In this document: positions 33,808-41,363 of the stretch, in pieces | Layout of the letters: every line of letters starts with the position of its first letter | How positions within the stretch are numbered: position 1 is the first letter of the stretch | Assembly (NCBI RefSeq): GCF_004295585.1 | Contig: NZ_AP019400.1 | Span: 4,996,001-5,060,000 of the forward strand | Origin: Cohnella abietis | GTDB taxonomy: Bacteria > Bacillota > Bacilli > Paenibacillales > Paenibacillaceae | Direction: 5' to 3' | Length of the DNA: 64,000 bases | The notes under the pieces: generated by a model | The model's database searches: none | What the model saw: the letters and a program-made list of their open reading frames with translations, nothing else | Told to the model about the DNA's origin: nothing | Position numbers and translations under genes: made by a program

Positions 33808-33836
33808 TTGAAATCGATTTCATTTTATATTATAAT
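33808..33836 (+). promoter_or_regulatory. lacI-type gene promoter with operator
   Basis: TTGAAA (33808-33813), 17-bp spacer, TATAAT (33831-33836). The 14-bp palindrome TGAAATCGATTTCA (33809-33822) overlaps the -35 and half the spacer, indicating autorepression. Confidence 0.85.
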
Positions 33837-33888
33837 AAGTGAAATTAAGTGTTGTCAAATACATTCTCACAAGTTAGGTTGATGGTAA

Positions 33889-34896
33889 ATGGACATAAAA
33901 ATCATAGACGTCGCTGCTATTGCTGGAGTGTCACCTGCCACTGTTTCTAGGGTGCTCAATCAAAGTAGCATAGTATCTACCAAAACCAAAGAAAAAGTCT
34001 TATCTGCTATTGAGCAATTAGGCTACCACCCTAATGCGGCCGCCAAAAATCTACGCTCGCAGAAATCGATGACAATCTGTGTAATCGTACCCGATATTAA
34101 CGCTGCTTATTTCTCAGAGGTCATTAAAGGCATTGAGAACATGGCCTATGCTAACAAATATAAAGTTATTATATGCGATGCCCAGAACCAAAAGGATCGT
34201 GAGCTAGATTATTTGAACCTATTAGTGAATCGAACGGTAGATGGTGCTATTCTTATCGCGTCCCTCCTCTCCGATGCAGAGATTGCACAGTTCTCCGACA
34301 GAGGCTACTTCATCGCGGTTGTTGGGAGATACATCGAGCATGCTAAAATTCCTTGCATCTATACAGATAACGTCAAGTTTTCAAGAGAGGTTATTCATCA
34401 TCTCGTCGGACAAAACCATCGTGAGATTGTATTTCTTAGTGGTTATGCGGAAGCAATCGACAGCTATGAGCGATTAGAAGGATACTTGAAAGCTTTGCGG
34501 GAGCATCAAATCCCCTTCCGTCCCGAATTAATTGAAAACGGAAATTTCAACGAAGAGGGCGGATATGATGCAATGAAACGACTATTTGAGAAAAAGCTAA
34601 GCTTTACTGCTGTATTTGCCGCAAATGATGAAATGGCCCTTGGTGTCTACAGGGCTTGTGCGGAATACGGTATTCGCATCCCAGATCAATTAGCCGTTGT
34701 CGGCGTCGATAATAACCGAATTTGCAAATACATTACCCCCACGATGAGTACAGTTAATCAACCTAAATATACGATGGGTGCCATTATTGTTGAGAAGCTT
34801 ATCGATCAGATGAACGACAACCAGCATCCCGATAAGCGCACATTTAAAGTAGATTCTGAGCTCATTATTCGTAATTCTTCCCAATCACGGGTTTAG
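33889..34896 (+). CDS. LacI-family transcriptional regulator
   Basis: A 335-residue repressor. The N-terminal helix-turn-helix and hinge helix are at about residues 4-55 (IIDVAAIAGVSPATVSRVLNQ; LGYHPNAAAKNLRSQKS), followed by a periplasmic-binding-like sugar-sensing domain (VVGVDNN; STVNQPKYTMGAIIVEKL). It is divergent from the sugar transporter operon, and two copies of one palindrome lie between them, so it very probably represses both the transporter and itself until the sugar is bound. The family also includes CcpA, but the local operators argue for a pathway-specific regulator. Confidence 0.92.
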   Translation: MDIKIIDVAAIAGVSPATVSRVLNQSSIVSTKTKEKVLSAIEQLGYHPNAAAKNLRSQKSMTICVIVPDINAAYFSEVIKGIENMAYANKYKVIICDAQNQKDRELDYLNLLVNRTVDGAILIASLLSDAEIAQFSDRGYFIAVVGRYIEHAKIPCIYTDNVKFSREVIHHLVGQNHREIVFLSGYAEAIDSYERLEGYLKALREHQIPFRPELIENGNFNEEGGYDAMKRLFEKKLSFTAVFAANDEMALGVYRACAEYGIRIPDQLAVVGVDNNRICKYITPTMSTVNQPKYTMGAIIVEKLIDQMNDNQHPDKRTFKVDSELIIRNSSQSRV

Positions 34897-34942
34897 TAAG
34901 GAGCTTCACGAGTCGTACGGTGTTTGTATCATTATGAAAATG

Positions 34943-34970
34943 GAGCCCTCAATTACGGGGCTCTATTTTT
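34943..34970 (+). terminator. Terminator of the LacI-family gene
   Basis: GAGCCC (34943-34948) pairs with GGGCTC (34958-34963) followed by TATTTTTG. Confidence 0.85.
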
Positions 34971-35031
34971 GTTAACTGAAGTCGATGAGTTCGTCGACAC
35001 GGCTCCAAATAAGATGCGCGGGTAACCTTGA

Positions 35032-35420
35032 TTGGCTCATTGTAGCGTTTTGCGACTTTGGTGGGGACTCCGGGGCTTTTTCTTGGCTCATAGTAGCGTT
35101 TTGCGACTTTGGCGGGTACTCCGGGGCTTTTTCTTGGCTCATTGTAGCGTTTTGCGACTTTGGTGGGGACTCCGCGCCTTTTCCTTGGCTCATTGTTGCG
35201 TTTTACGACTTTGGTGGGGACTCCGGGGCTTTTTCATGGCTCATTGTAGCGTTTTGCGACTTTGGTGGGGACTCCGGGGCTTTTTCTTGGCTCATTGTAG
35301 CGTTTTGCGACTTTGGTGGGGACTCCGCGCCTTTTCCTTGGCTCATTGTTGCGTTTTACGACTTTGGTGGGGACTCCTCGGCTTTTTCTTGGCTCATTGT
35401 AGCGTTTTGCGACTTTGGCG
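35032..35420. repeat. 51-bp tandem repeat array, family B (copy 2)
   Basis: Seven full units start at 35032, 35083, 35134, 35185, 35236, 35287 and 35338, plus a 32-bp partial unit. Each begins TTGGCTCATTGTAGCG, then TTTTGCGACTTTGG, then a GGGGACTCC stretch and a CTTTTTC end. Units 4-6 repeat the pattern of units 3-7 closely, suggesting duplication of a multi-unit block. Same orientation as the array at 29745-30123. Confidence 0.95.
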
Positions 35421-35544
35421 AAACCAAACACATGTTGAGTGAATGCTTTATGGATAACAGATAATTAATTACATAAACATTGGAAGGATCTAGTATTTTT
35501 TTGTCGAATAAAAGGCTTTATAGCAATTGAATGGAGGCACTATA

Positions 35545-36192
35545 ATGGAAAACGATCTTAACCTGTTCGAACCGATCCCTAAGCAAGCAAAGGAGTCTAA
35601 ATTCCGCACCGTCATGTTAATCGTATCCTTTGTCATTGCCCTCGCATCCCTTGCAGGGGTGGCGCTACTTTACGCAAAGAACGGAGAATTACAGACTGCT
35701 AGTGAACGCCAGCAAACGTTGATAGACGATCAGAAATCAGAGATTACCGCTATTAGGAAGTCTGCCGCGTCGTTTAAGGAAACCGCAGCTAAAATTGTCG
35801 GCGTCGAGGAACGCACGTTTGAGCTTGCGCGAGGAATATTCATATTATACATGCAGCACGATATGGAGGGCGGTGTTGTTACGGATGATTTTACGGTGGA
35901 GAAACTGAGCCTAGATGTGCAAGACAACGGTAAACTTTCTATTACCATCGATGTGGACAACCAACCGCAAATGTCGCTTCTCTATAATGGGCAAGGTAGC
36001 TACGAATTAGCCGACCGCGAGCTACGAGCAAAGAGTACCGCACTTATTAGAATCGTAAAAGCACGATACTTAAATTCGTTTACCAAAGGCTTACCGGAAT
36101 GGAATGATAAGGGTGTCTTTCTCACCGTTAAAAACTACGAGATTGGCGACACTCGTTCCGGTACATTTACGCTAGCTGGCGATAAGAAGTGA
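35545..36192 (+). CDS. Membrane-anchored hypothetical protein
   Basis: A 215-residue protein from ATG 35545 (GGAGG 7 bases upstream). A short cytoplasmic tail, one membrane helix (about 22-44, MLIVSFVIALASLAGVALLY), a coiled-coil-like stretch (about 46-75, NGELQTASERQQTLIDDQKS) and an extracellular beta-rich domain follow. I do not recognise a family. It is a single gene with no clear partner. Confidence 0.7.
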   Translation: MENDLNLFEPIPKQAKESKFRTVMLIVSFVIALASLAGVALLYAKNGELQTASERQQTLIDDQKSEITAIRKSAASFKETAAKIVGVEERTFELARGIFILYMQHDMEGGVVTDDFTVEKLSLDVQDNGKLSITIDVDNQPQMSLLYNGQGSYELADRELRAKSTALIRIVKARYLNSFTKGLPEWNDKGVFLTVKNYEIGDTRSGTFTLAGDKK

Positions 36193-36247
36193 AGCTGTTC
36201 AACCTACCATGACATACCTCACATGCTTCTTAAAGACAGCATAAACA

Positions 36248-36276
36248 GCTTTCGCTGTCCTTAGGATAGCGAAAGC
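36248..36276. terminator. Possible terminator of the membrane-anchored protein gene
   Basis: GCTTTCGCT pairs with AGCGAAAGC around TCCTTAGGA, giving an almost continuous 13-bp stem. No T-run follows, so it may act as a 3'-end stabiliser. Confidence 0.5.
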
Positions 36277-36346
36277 ATGATTATGTCGGAGGTTATTCAG
36301 TAATAAATAAGCTTGAAACTTAAACATTCTGAATAACTAACAAAAA

Positions 36347-36393
36347 GACCTCCATAAACGAGTTAGTCGATGACTAATATCGTAATAGAGGTC
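36347..36393 (-). terminator. Terminator of the IscA-like gene
   Basis: On the minus strand GACCTC and GAGGTC with inner TTAGTC/GACTAA form a long stem followed by TTTTTG. The gap from the gene stop is about 140 bp. Confidence 0.65.
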
Positions 36394-36535
36394 GTAATCC
36401 GCAATCATCGCGGCTGCTCCCGTTTTGGCTACGCCTAAATCAACGGAAGGCTGCCGAAGTTAGTGACGTTGTTATTCCGCCAAGCTGGTATTCCACAAAG
36501 TGTGTTACTCCGTAAAATTGTGTTATTCCCCACAA

Positions 36536-36910
36536 TCAGCAAGGATCCGCAGCAGGATTGCCCGCTTCTTTAGCCGTTCTGAAGCTGCTTCCACAGCCGC
36601 AGGTTGCGCTGGCGTTCGGGTTATTGATGGTGAAGCCCCCGCCCATGGCTGATTCTTTCCAATCAATCTCCAGACCGTTTAAATATTTCACGCTATCTCC
36701 ATCAACAACGACCTTGATTCCACGAATGTCCAATTTCTCGTCACCTTCGTTGAACTCATCGTCAAATCCCATACCATATGAAAAACCGCTGCATCCACCT
36801 TCTTGCACACCAATTCGCAGAAACAAATCTGGAGCTTCTTCGGCTGCCAGCATCTCTTGAATCTTATCCCCTGCTGACTCGCTTATATTCATCAATACGG
36901 TGTTATTCAT
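36536..36910 (-). CDS. yutM: HesB/IscA-type iron-sulfur carrier
   Basis: A 124-residue A-type carrier that receives Fe-S clusters and passes them to target proteins. The three invariant cysteines are present: C40 (GGCSGFSY) and C104 and C106 (CGCGSSF). GGGAGGG lies 7 bases before the ATG. The extra C-terminal tail (KEAGNPAADPC) ends in a fourth Cys. B. subtilis YutM is the corresponding protein and lies in the same neighbourhood as yutJ, yuzB and yutI, as here. Confidence 0.9.
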   Translation of the reverse strand: MNNTVLMNISESAGDKIQEMLAAEEAPDLFLRIGVQEGGCSGFSYGMGFDDEFNEGDEKLDIRGIKVVVDGDSVKYLNGLEIDWKESAMGGGFTINNPNASATCGCGSSFRTAKEAGNPAADPC

Positions 36911-36960
36911 TACGGTTCCCTCCCATAGCTGATCTCCTCTTAGTATACCTTAAGAGAGCC

Positions 36961-37410
36961 TCATGCCTCAAGAGATGTATCGCCATTCATTTGCTGCGCT
37001 ATCGCTTTTAGCTCTATGCGACAGCGAAACTGTCCCTTCTCATTCTGAAGAAAGTCAGCTAAGCGACGAAATACATGCGCCAGCTCCGGACCTGACGAGT
37101 CAGTATCCAGCATGTAGCGGAACTGATCAGCAGATAATCCACGTATACGCCCACGCTCAACTTCACGAGTTTCCGTCTCCTGAATTCTCTTCCATTCCTT
37201 AGACGGCTCAAATTTATCCGAACGTCGCACAATTTGCTCATATATTCGATGCTTTTTGAGCCACATATAATATTGAATAGGATTGGACAAATTCCATGCT
37301 TGGCTTAAATCTTTAATCGTATAGGCCGCCCGGTACTGCTGTAACGTCTGAATCTTCTCTGCATCATCTAGCTTTTCGAGTTCACTAAGTGGTAAAATTT
37401 CTGGCTTCAT
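36961..37410 (-). CDS. Conserved hypothetical protein
   Basis: A 149-residue cytoplasmic protein I do not recognise. The N-terminal half looks like a helix-turn-helix (LQQYRAAYTIKDLSQAWNLS, then YYMWLKKHRIYEQIVRR), as in small DNA-binding proteins; the C-terminal half is helical and charged. It lies 50 bp upstream of yutM on the same strand and may share its transcript. Confidence 0.65.
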   Translation of the reverse strand: MKPEILPLSELEKLDDAEKIQTLQQYRAAYTIKDLSQAWNLSNPIQYYMWLKKHRIYEQIVRRSDKFEPSKEWKRIQETETREVERGRIRGLSADQFRYMLDTDSSGPELAHVFRRLADFLQNEKGQFRCRIELKAIAQQMNGDTSLEA

Positions 37411-37517
37411 TGAAATACACCGCCTTATTATTTTTTTATTACTAACATAACCATAAAATGTTTATTATTCAAGTTCATTCCCTATTTTGCCAGCGTTTAT
37501 ACGTTTTCTATTTCCAG

Positions 37518-37546
37518 TTGCCGCAGATCACGATGAGGTTTATAAT
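37518..37546 (+). promoter_or_regulatory. Predicted sigma-A promoter of mqnE
   Basis: TTGCCG (37518-37523), 17-bp spacer, TATAAT (37541-37546), about 110 bp before the start codon, so the leader is long. Confidence 0.6.
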
Positions 37547-37659
37547 ATTTACAGTTGTTCACCCAGGGTTCTGTACGCAAACATGGTAAGTTATTTTTTT
37601 CACAAACTTAGTTTTATCTTTCATACTTATTATTTTTCAGGTTATAGGAGGCGCATGTC

Positions 37660-38763
37660 ATGACACTCGTTACGACGCACCCCGATCGCCAGATGGCGGA
37701 AATCGCCGACAAAGTCAGAAACGGCGAACGGCTATCTTTAGAGGATGGCGTTTTTCTCTATCGCTCAGATGATTTATTGACGATCGGACAATTAGCGAAC
37801 GAAGTTAATTTACGGAAAAATGGCAAGAAGGTTTACTTTATCGAAAATATGAGCCTTTATTTCACTAATATTTGCGAAGCTCATTGTGCATTCTGCAACT
37901 TCCGCAAGGATGAAGGACAGGAAGGCTCTTATACATTATCACCGCAGGAAATGATTGAATACGTGGATAAGCATATACATCCAGGTGTTCGTGAGTTTCA
38001 CATTGTCGGTGGACACAATACTAGTGTCCCTTTCGAGTATTACGTGGAATCTATTCGAGCTCTAAAGCAGCAGTATCCCGATGTTACTATTAAGGCTTAT
38101 ACTGCAGCTGAGATCGATTTCTTTTCCCGTATTTCAGGCTTAACCTATAAGGAAGTTCTTGAAACATTAATCAGCGCTGGTCTAGAAACACTAACAGGCG
38201 GCGGAGCTGAGATTTTATCAGACCAATACCGTAAAAAAATGCGGGTGGACAAGGCCAACATTGCGCAATACCTAGATGTTCATCGTACCGCTCACCAGCT
38301 CGGGTTAAAAACGCATACTACGATGCTATATGGCTCGATTGAATCTCTTGAGGAACGTGTACAGCATATGCTCCATATTCGGGATTTGCAGGATGAGACG
38401 AATGGCTTCCAAGTATTCATTCCCCTATCCATGCAGCCGATTAGCCCTAAAGCGAGCATACGTCGCCGTAATTCTGCATATGACGACCTAAAGGCCATCG
38501 CAATTAGCCGTCTAATGCTTGATAATATTCAACATATTAAAGCTTATTTCATTAACATTGGCACACAGTTAACACAAGTGGCGCTTACAATGGGTGCATC
38601 CGACGCACATGGAACAATCGTTCGCGAGAAGATCAGTCATGCAGCAGGAGCTTTAACACCAGCAGGTATTACGCGTGAGGATTTGGTCTGGTTAATCAAA
38701 GGCGCTGGACGTATTCCTGTTGAACGCGACACCTTCTACAATGAAATAAAAATATACGAGTAA
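37660..38763 (+). CDS. mqnE: Aminofutalosine synthase
   Basis: A radical-SAM enzyme of the futalosine route to menaquinone; it joins S-adenosylmethionine to the chorismate-derived enolpyruvyl compound made by MqnA. The 367-residue protein has the cluster motif CEAHCAFC (C72, C76, C79) and the MqnE blocks FHIVGGHNTSVPFEYY and GLETLTGGGAEIL. A long leader precedes it. Other futalosine genes are not in the window. It feeds quinone to the NADH dehydrogenases encoded here. Confidence 0.9.
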   Translation: MTLVTTHPDRQMAEIADKVRNGERLSLEDGVFLYRSDDLLTIGQLANEVNLRKNGKKVYFIENMSLYFTNICEAHCAFCNFRKDEGQEGSYTLSPQEMIEYVDKHIHPGVREFHIVGGHNTSVPFEYYVESIRALKQQYPDVTIKAYTAAEIDFFSRISGLTYKEVLETLISAGLETLTGGGAEILSDQYRKKMRVDKANIAQYLDVHRTAHQLGLKTHTTMLYGSIESLEERVQHMLHIRDLQDETNGFQVFIPLSMQPISPKASIRRRNSAYDDLKAIAISRLMLDNIQHIKAYFINIGTQLTQVALTMGASDAHGTIVREKISHAAGALTPAGITREDLVWLIKGAGRIPVERDTFYNEIKIYE

Positions 38764-38766
38764 CAT

Positions 38767-38797
38767 GAGTTCCCCGGCTTTATTGACGGGGGCTCTT
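38767..38797 (+). terminator. Terminator of mqnE
   Basis: GAG-TCCCCG pairs with CGGGG-CTC around a ten-base loop; TTCTGTG follows. The T-run is weak. Confidence 0.6.
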
Positions 38798-38840
38798 CTG
38801 TGTCATACTAATACAATCCTACATCAAAGGAGATCTTTGC

Positions 38841-39899
38841 ATGAGTAAGGTCGTGGTACTAGGTGGAGGCTACGGTGGGCTAACCGTTATCCAAGAGCTA
38901 CTGGAGCATGTACCGAAGGATGTCCAACTATTTCTTGTTGATCGCATGCCTTATCAGGGGTTAAAGACGGAATACTATGCTTTAGCAGCAGGAACGGTAT
39001 CCGATTTGGAAATCCGTGTTAATTATCCAAGCCATCCGCAACTAACTTTGGTTTATGGCGATGTAACTGATCTGGATCTTGAGCTCAAGATTGTTAATAT
39101 CACGAATCAAGAGCCTCTTTCTTATGATTCTTTAGTTATCGCCCTTGGCTGCACAGACAGCTACCATGGCATTACCGGTGCTTCAGAGTATTCCTGTAGC
39201 ATTCAGTCCTTAGCAGCAACTCGAAATACCTATCAGCAAATAAATAATATTCGCCCATATGGCCAACTAACCATTGTTGGCGGAGGCTTGAGTGGCGTAG
39301 AAATTGCCGCCGAGCTACGAGAAAGCCGTTCCGACATTAACATTCGAATATTGGATCGCGGCAATAGTGTGATGTCATCCTTTCCGGTCAAATTGCAGGA
39401 GTATGTTGCATCATGGTTCCGCCATCACGATGTGGAAATGCGTTCCCACATTGGCATTACTTCCTTGGAGAAGGGGGTCATTCATAATGGAGACGAGCCC
39501 ATCTTCACGAATGCAACCGTATGGACCGCCGGAATACAGCCTGTGAAGCTTGTTCAGAGCATGACTGAGCCCAAAGACCATCAAGGCAGGTTAATCGTCA
39601 ACGAGTTGCACGAGCTTCCTGGAGCCCCACAAGTGTATGTCATTGGTGACTGCTCAAGTCAGCCGTTCTCCCCAAGCGCACAGCTTGCAGGCGCGCAAGG
39701 AAAGCAGGTTGCAGAGGTTATTCGAGCTCGCTGGGAAAATAAAGAACCGAAGCTGTCCCGTATCAAGCTTAAGGGTGTGCTCGGTTCATTAGGTAAAAAG
39801 GCAGGCTTCGGTTTAATGGGAGCTACTCCACTTCTTGGCCGTATTCCTCGTATGCTCAAAAGCGGAGTGCTCTGGAAAAGCAAGCGCCACTTCGGTTAA
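38841..39899 (+). CDS. yutJ: NADH dehydrogenase-like flavoprotein YutJ
   Basis: A 352-residue FAD/NAD(P)-binding protein of the NDH-2 group. FAD motif at the start (KVVVLGGGYGGLTVIQEL), NAD motif in the middle (LTIVGGGLSGVEIAAELRE), and the later FAD motif (VYVIGDCSSQPF). It corresponds to B. subtilis YutJ, which is close to yuzB and yutI, as here. It is shorter than Ndh and its electron acceptor is not established. Its stop codon overlaps that of yuzB on the other strand (TTAA). Confidence 0.88.
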   Translation: MSKVVVLGGGYGGLTVIQELLEHVPKDVQLFLVDRMPYQGLKTEYYALAAGTVSDLEIRVNYPSHPQLTLVYGDVTDLDLELKIVNITNQEPLSYDSLVIALGCTDSYHGITGASEYSCSIQSLAATRNTYQQINNIRPYGQLTIVGGGLSGVEIAAELRESRSDINIRILDRGNSVMSSFPVKLQEYVASWFRHHDVEMRSHIGITSLEKGVIHNGDEPIFTNATVWTAGIQPVKLVQSMTEPKDHQGRLIVNELHELPGAPQVYVIGDCSSQPFSPSAQLAGAQGKQVAEVIRARWENKEPKLSRIKLKGVLGSLGKKAGFGLMGATPLLGRIPRMLKSGVLWKSKRHFG

Positions 39900-40162
39900 A
39901 GATCGTCGAGCAGCTTATCAAGAGCTGCATGATCAAGCTCCTGCTGCGATATCGTGGTAAGAATGAGATCGTAAAGCTGGTCTGCTGCTTCCGCTACTAC
40001 GCTTTCTCCATTAACCAAAGCATACGGAGACAGGTAACATTCTCCACAATTGCCTAAGCAGCCATATTCGATCACTTCGATATGAGGTAGCTTTTCTAGC
40101 TTCTCTAACACTAGATCCGTTCCATGATGCATATTACTTGCACAAAATTCAACGATATGCAT
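39896..40162 (-). CDS. yuzB: YuzB family (DUF1450) protein
   Basis: An 88-residue protein from ATG 40162 (AAAGGA 9 bases upstream; an ATG three codons earlier abuts it). Conserved cysteines are C7 (EFCASN) and C35-x3-C39-x2-C42 (GCLGNCGEC), a set suited to binding iron or an Fe-S cluster. Known only as DUF1450/YuzB; the neighbourhood with yutI and yutM suggests Fe-S or redox work. Confidence 0.88.
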   Translation of the reverse strand: MHIVEFCASNMHHGTDLVLEKLEKLPHIEVIEYGCLGNCGECYLSPYALVNGESVVAEAADQLYDLILTTISQQELDHAALDKLLDDL

Positions 40163-40206
40163 TTGTTCCATTCCTTTCCTAAATCGTATGCCTGGCAAGC
40201 ATCTGT

Positions 40207-40234
40207 TTGAAAATCTAACTTTTTGTACTATAAT
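40207..40234 (+). promoter_or_regulatory. Predicted sigma-A promoter of yutI
   Basis: TTGAAA (40207-40212), 16-bp spacer, TATAAT (40229-40234), 25 bp before the yutI start. Confidence 0.7.
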
Positions 40235-40258
40235 AGAACTTGAAAGGAGTGGATGAAT

Positions 40259-40504
40259 ATGAGTACAAATGCTCCAAGCACACAGTATGATGAAGTCATC
40301 GACGTTCTCGATAAATTACGTCCGTTCTTGCAACGCGACGGAGGAGATGTCGAGTTGGTTGACATTGAGGACGGTATCGTTAAATTGCGCCTAATGGGTG
40401 CATGCGGTAGCTGCCCGAGCTCCACTATTACGCTTAAAGCAGGTATTGAGCGTGCATTACTGGAAGAAGTTGAAGGCATTCAAGAAGTTGTTCAAGTGTT
40501 CTGA
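40259..40504 (+). CDS. yutI: NifU C-terminal-domain Fe-S scaffold
   Basis: An 81-residue NifU-like protein with the cluster-binding C49-x2-C52 (GACGSCPSS) in the usual context (LRPFLQRDGGDVELVDIEDGIVKLRLMG). It can hold a transient Fe-S cluster for delivery. I prefer ATG 40259, 9 bases after AAGGAG, to the ATG two codons earlier. It is divergent from yuzB. Confidence 0.92.
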   Translation: MSTNAPSTQYDEVIDVLDKLRPFLQRDGGDVELVDIEDGIVKLRLMGACGSCPSSTITLKAGIERALLEEVEGIQEVVQVF

Positions 40505-40529
40505 TTTTCCTTCTTATCCAGAAGTGGAG

Positions 40530-40560
40530 AAGGTCCTGTCCTAGTGGCAGGGCCTTTTGT
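40530..40560. terminator. Bidirectional terminator after yutI
   Basis: AAGGTCCTG pairs with CAGGGCCTT with one mismatch; TTTTGTC follows on the plus strand. The SDR gene converges on it from the other side. Confidence 0.75.
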
Positions 40561-41336
40561 CATCTTTTTAGATGCGTTCTAATGGGATCCAAGCCGCCAG
40601 ATACATCTATTGTGTTGCCTGTAATAAAATCCGACTCCGGTAAACATAGAAAAGCAATCATTCTCGCGACATCCTCACCTGTTCCAGGACGACCTCGAGG
40701 GGACTCATCATCAATTATACCTGCAACGTCCACTATGCTTTTTTCTTTGTTTCCACCACGGATATCTCCCGGACAGATCATGTTTACAGTTATCCCGTTC
40801 GAAGCTTCCTCTACTGCCAGTGTCTTCGTAAAAGATACAAGCCCAACCTTAGCGGCTGCATAAACTGCCCGGTGAGGCCATGACCTCGCCTCCGATGCAT
40901 GACCAAATCCAAAATGTATGATTCTCCCCCACTGACGACTTCTCATTCCTGGAAGCACCCGGTGATTCATCAGCATCGTCCCAACAAGATTGCCGTTCAT
41001 CAGGTAATGGATATCCTCAGTATCATAATCCGCGAACAGTCGACGCTCTCGGATGAAAGGTCCCGCATTGTTAATAAGAATATCCACGCCTCCCAGCTGG
41101 CTCTCTACCTCAGATACAAGCCGTATCGCATCATCCGCTTTCGCAATATCTCCTTGAATGGCACAAGACTTACGCCCTAAGGCTTCAATGTCCTCCACGA
41201 GTTGCTCAGCCTCTTCTCTGCTGCTTACGTAGTTTATCGCTACGTCACATCCCGAAGCAGCCAGCTCCAGCGCTGTGCGCCTCCCCAAGCCCTTTGCACT
41301 TCCAGTTATTAATGCTGTTCTGCCTAATAGCTTCAC
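40560..41336 (-). CDS. Short-chain dehydrogenase/reductase
   Basis: A 258-residue SDR. Cofactor motif TGSAKGLG (11-18), NNAG (89-92), and catalytic Y159-x3-K163 (YAAAK). The usual catalytic Ser, 13 residues before the Tyr, is His146 here (FGFGHASEARS); Ser148 is two residues later. So the enzyme may use a shifted Ser or be altered in activity. Asn/Arg choices after the cofactor motif are not enough to tell NADPH from NADH. Substrate unknown. Confidence 0.85.
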   Translation of the reverse strand: MKLLGRTALITGSAKGLGRRTALELAASGCDVAINYVSSREEAEQLVEDIEALGRKSCAIQGDIAKADDAIRLVSEVESQLGGVDILINNAGPFIRERRLFADYDTEDIHYLMNGNLVGTMLMNHRVLPGMRSRQWGRIIHFGFGHASEARSWPHRAVYAAAKVGLVSFTKTLAVEEASNGITVNMICPGDIRGGNKEKSIVDVAGIIDDESPRGRPGTGEDVARMIAFLCLPESDFITGNTIDVSGGLDPIRTHLKR

Positions 41337-41363
41337 GCGGTTTCCCCTCCGTCGCTTAATTTT

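Larger units (their letters stand above)
34897..35544. other. Intergenic region with terminator and repeat array
   Basis: This 648-bp gap between two plus-strand genes holds the regulator terminator (34943-34970), an array of 51-bp repeats (35032-35420), and about 120 bp before the next gene with a GGAGG ribosome-binding site. No gene is supported inside the array. Confidence 0.8.
36193..36535. other. Intergenic region with hairpins and degenerate short repeats
   Basis: This 343-bp gap between convergent genes holds a strong hairpin (36248-36276, GCTTTCGCT/AGCGAAAGC), a minus-strand terminator (36347-36393), and at about 36467-36537 a series of degenerate 16-18-bp elements of the form TTATTCC...GTG. 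No gene is seen. Confidence 0.6.

Noticed and set aside
34972..35464. Open frames up to 159 codons over the family B array
   Set aside because: Same reason: periodic frames without translation signals.
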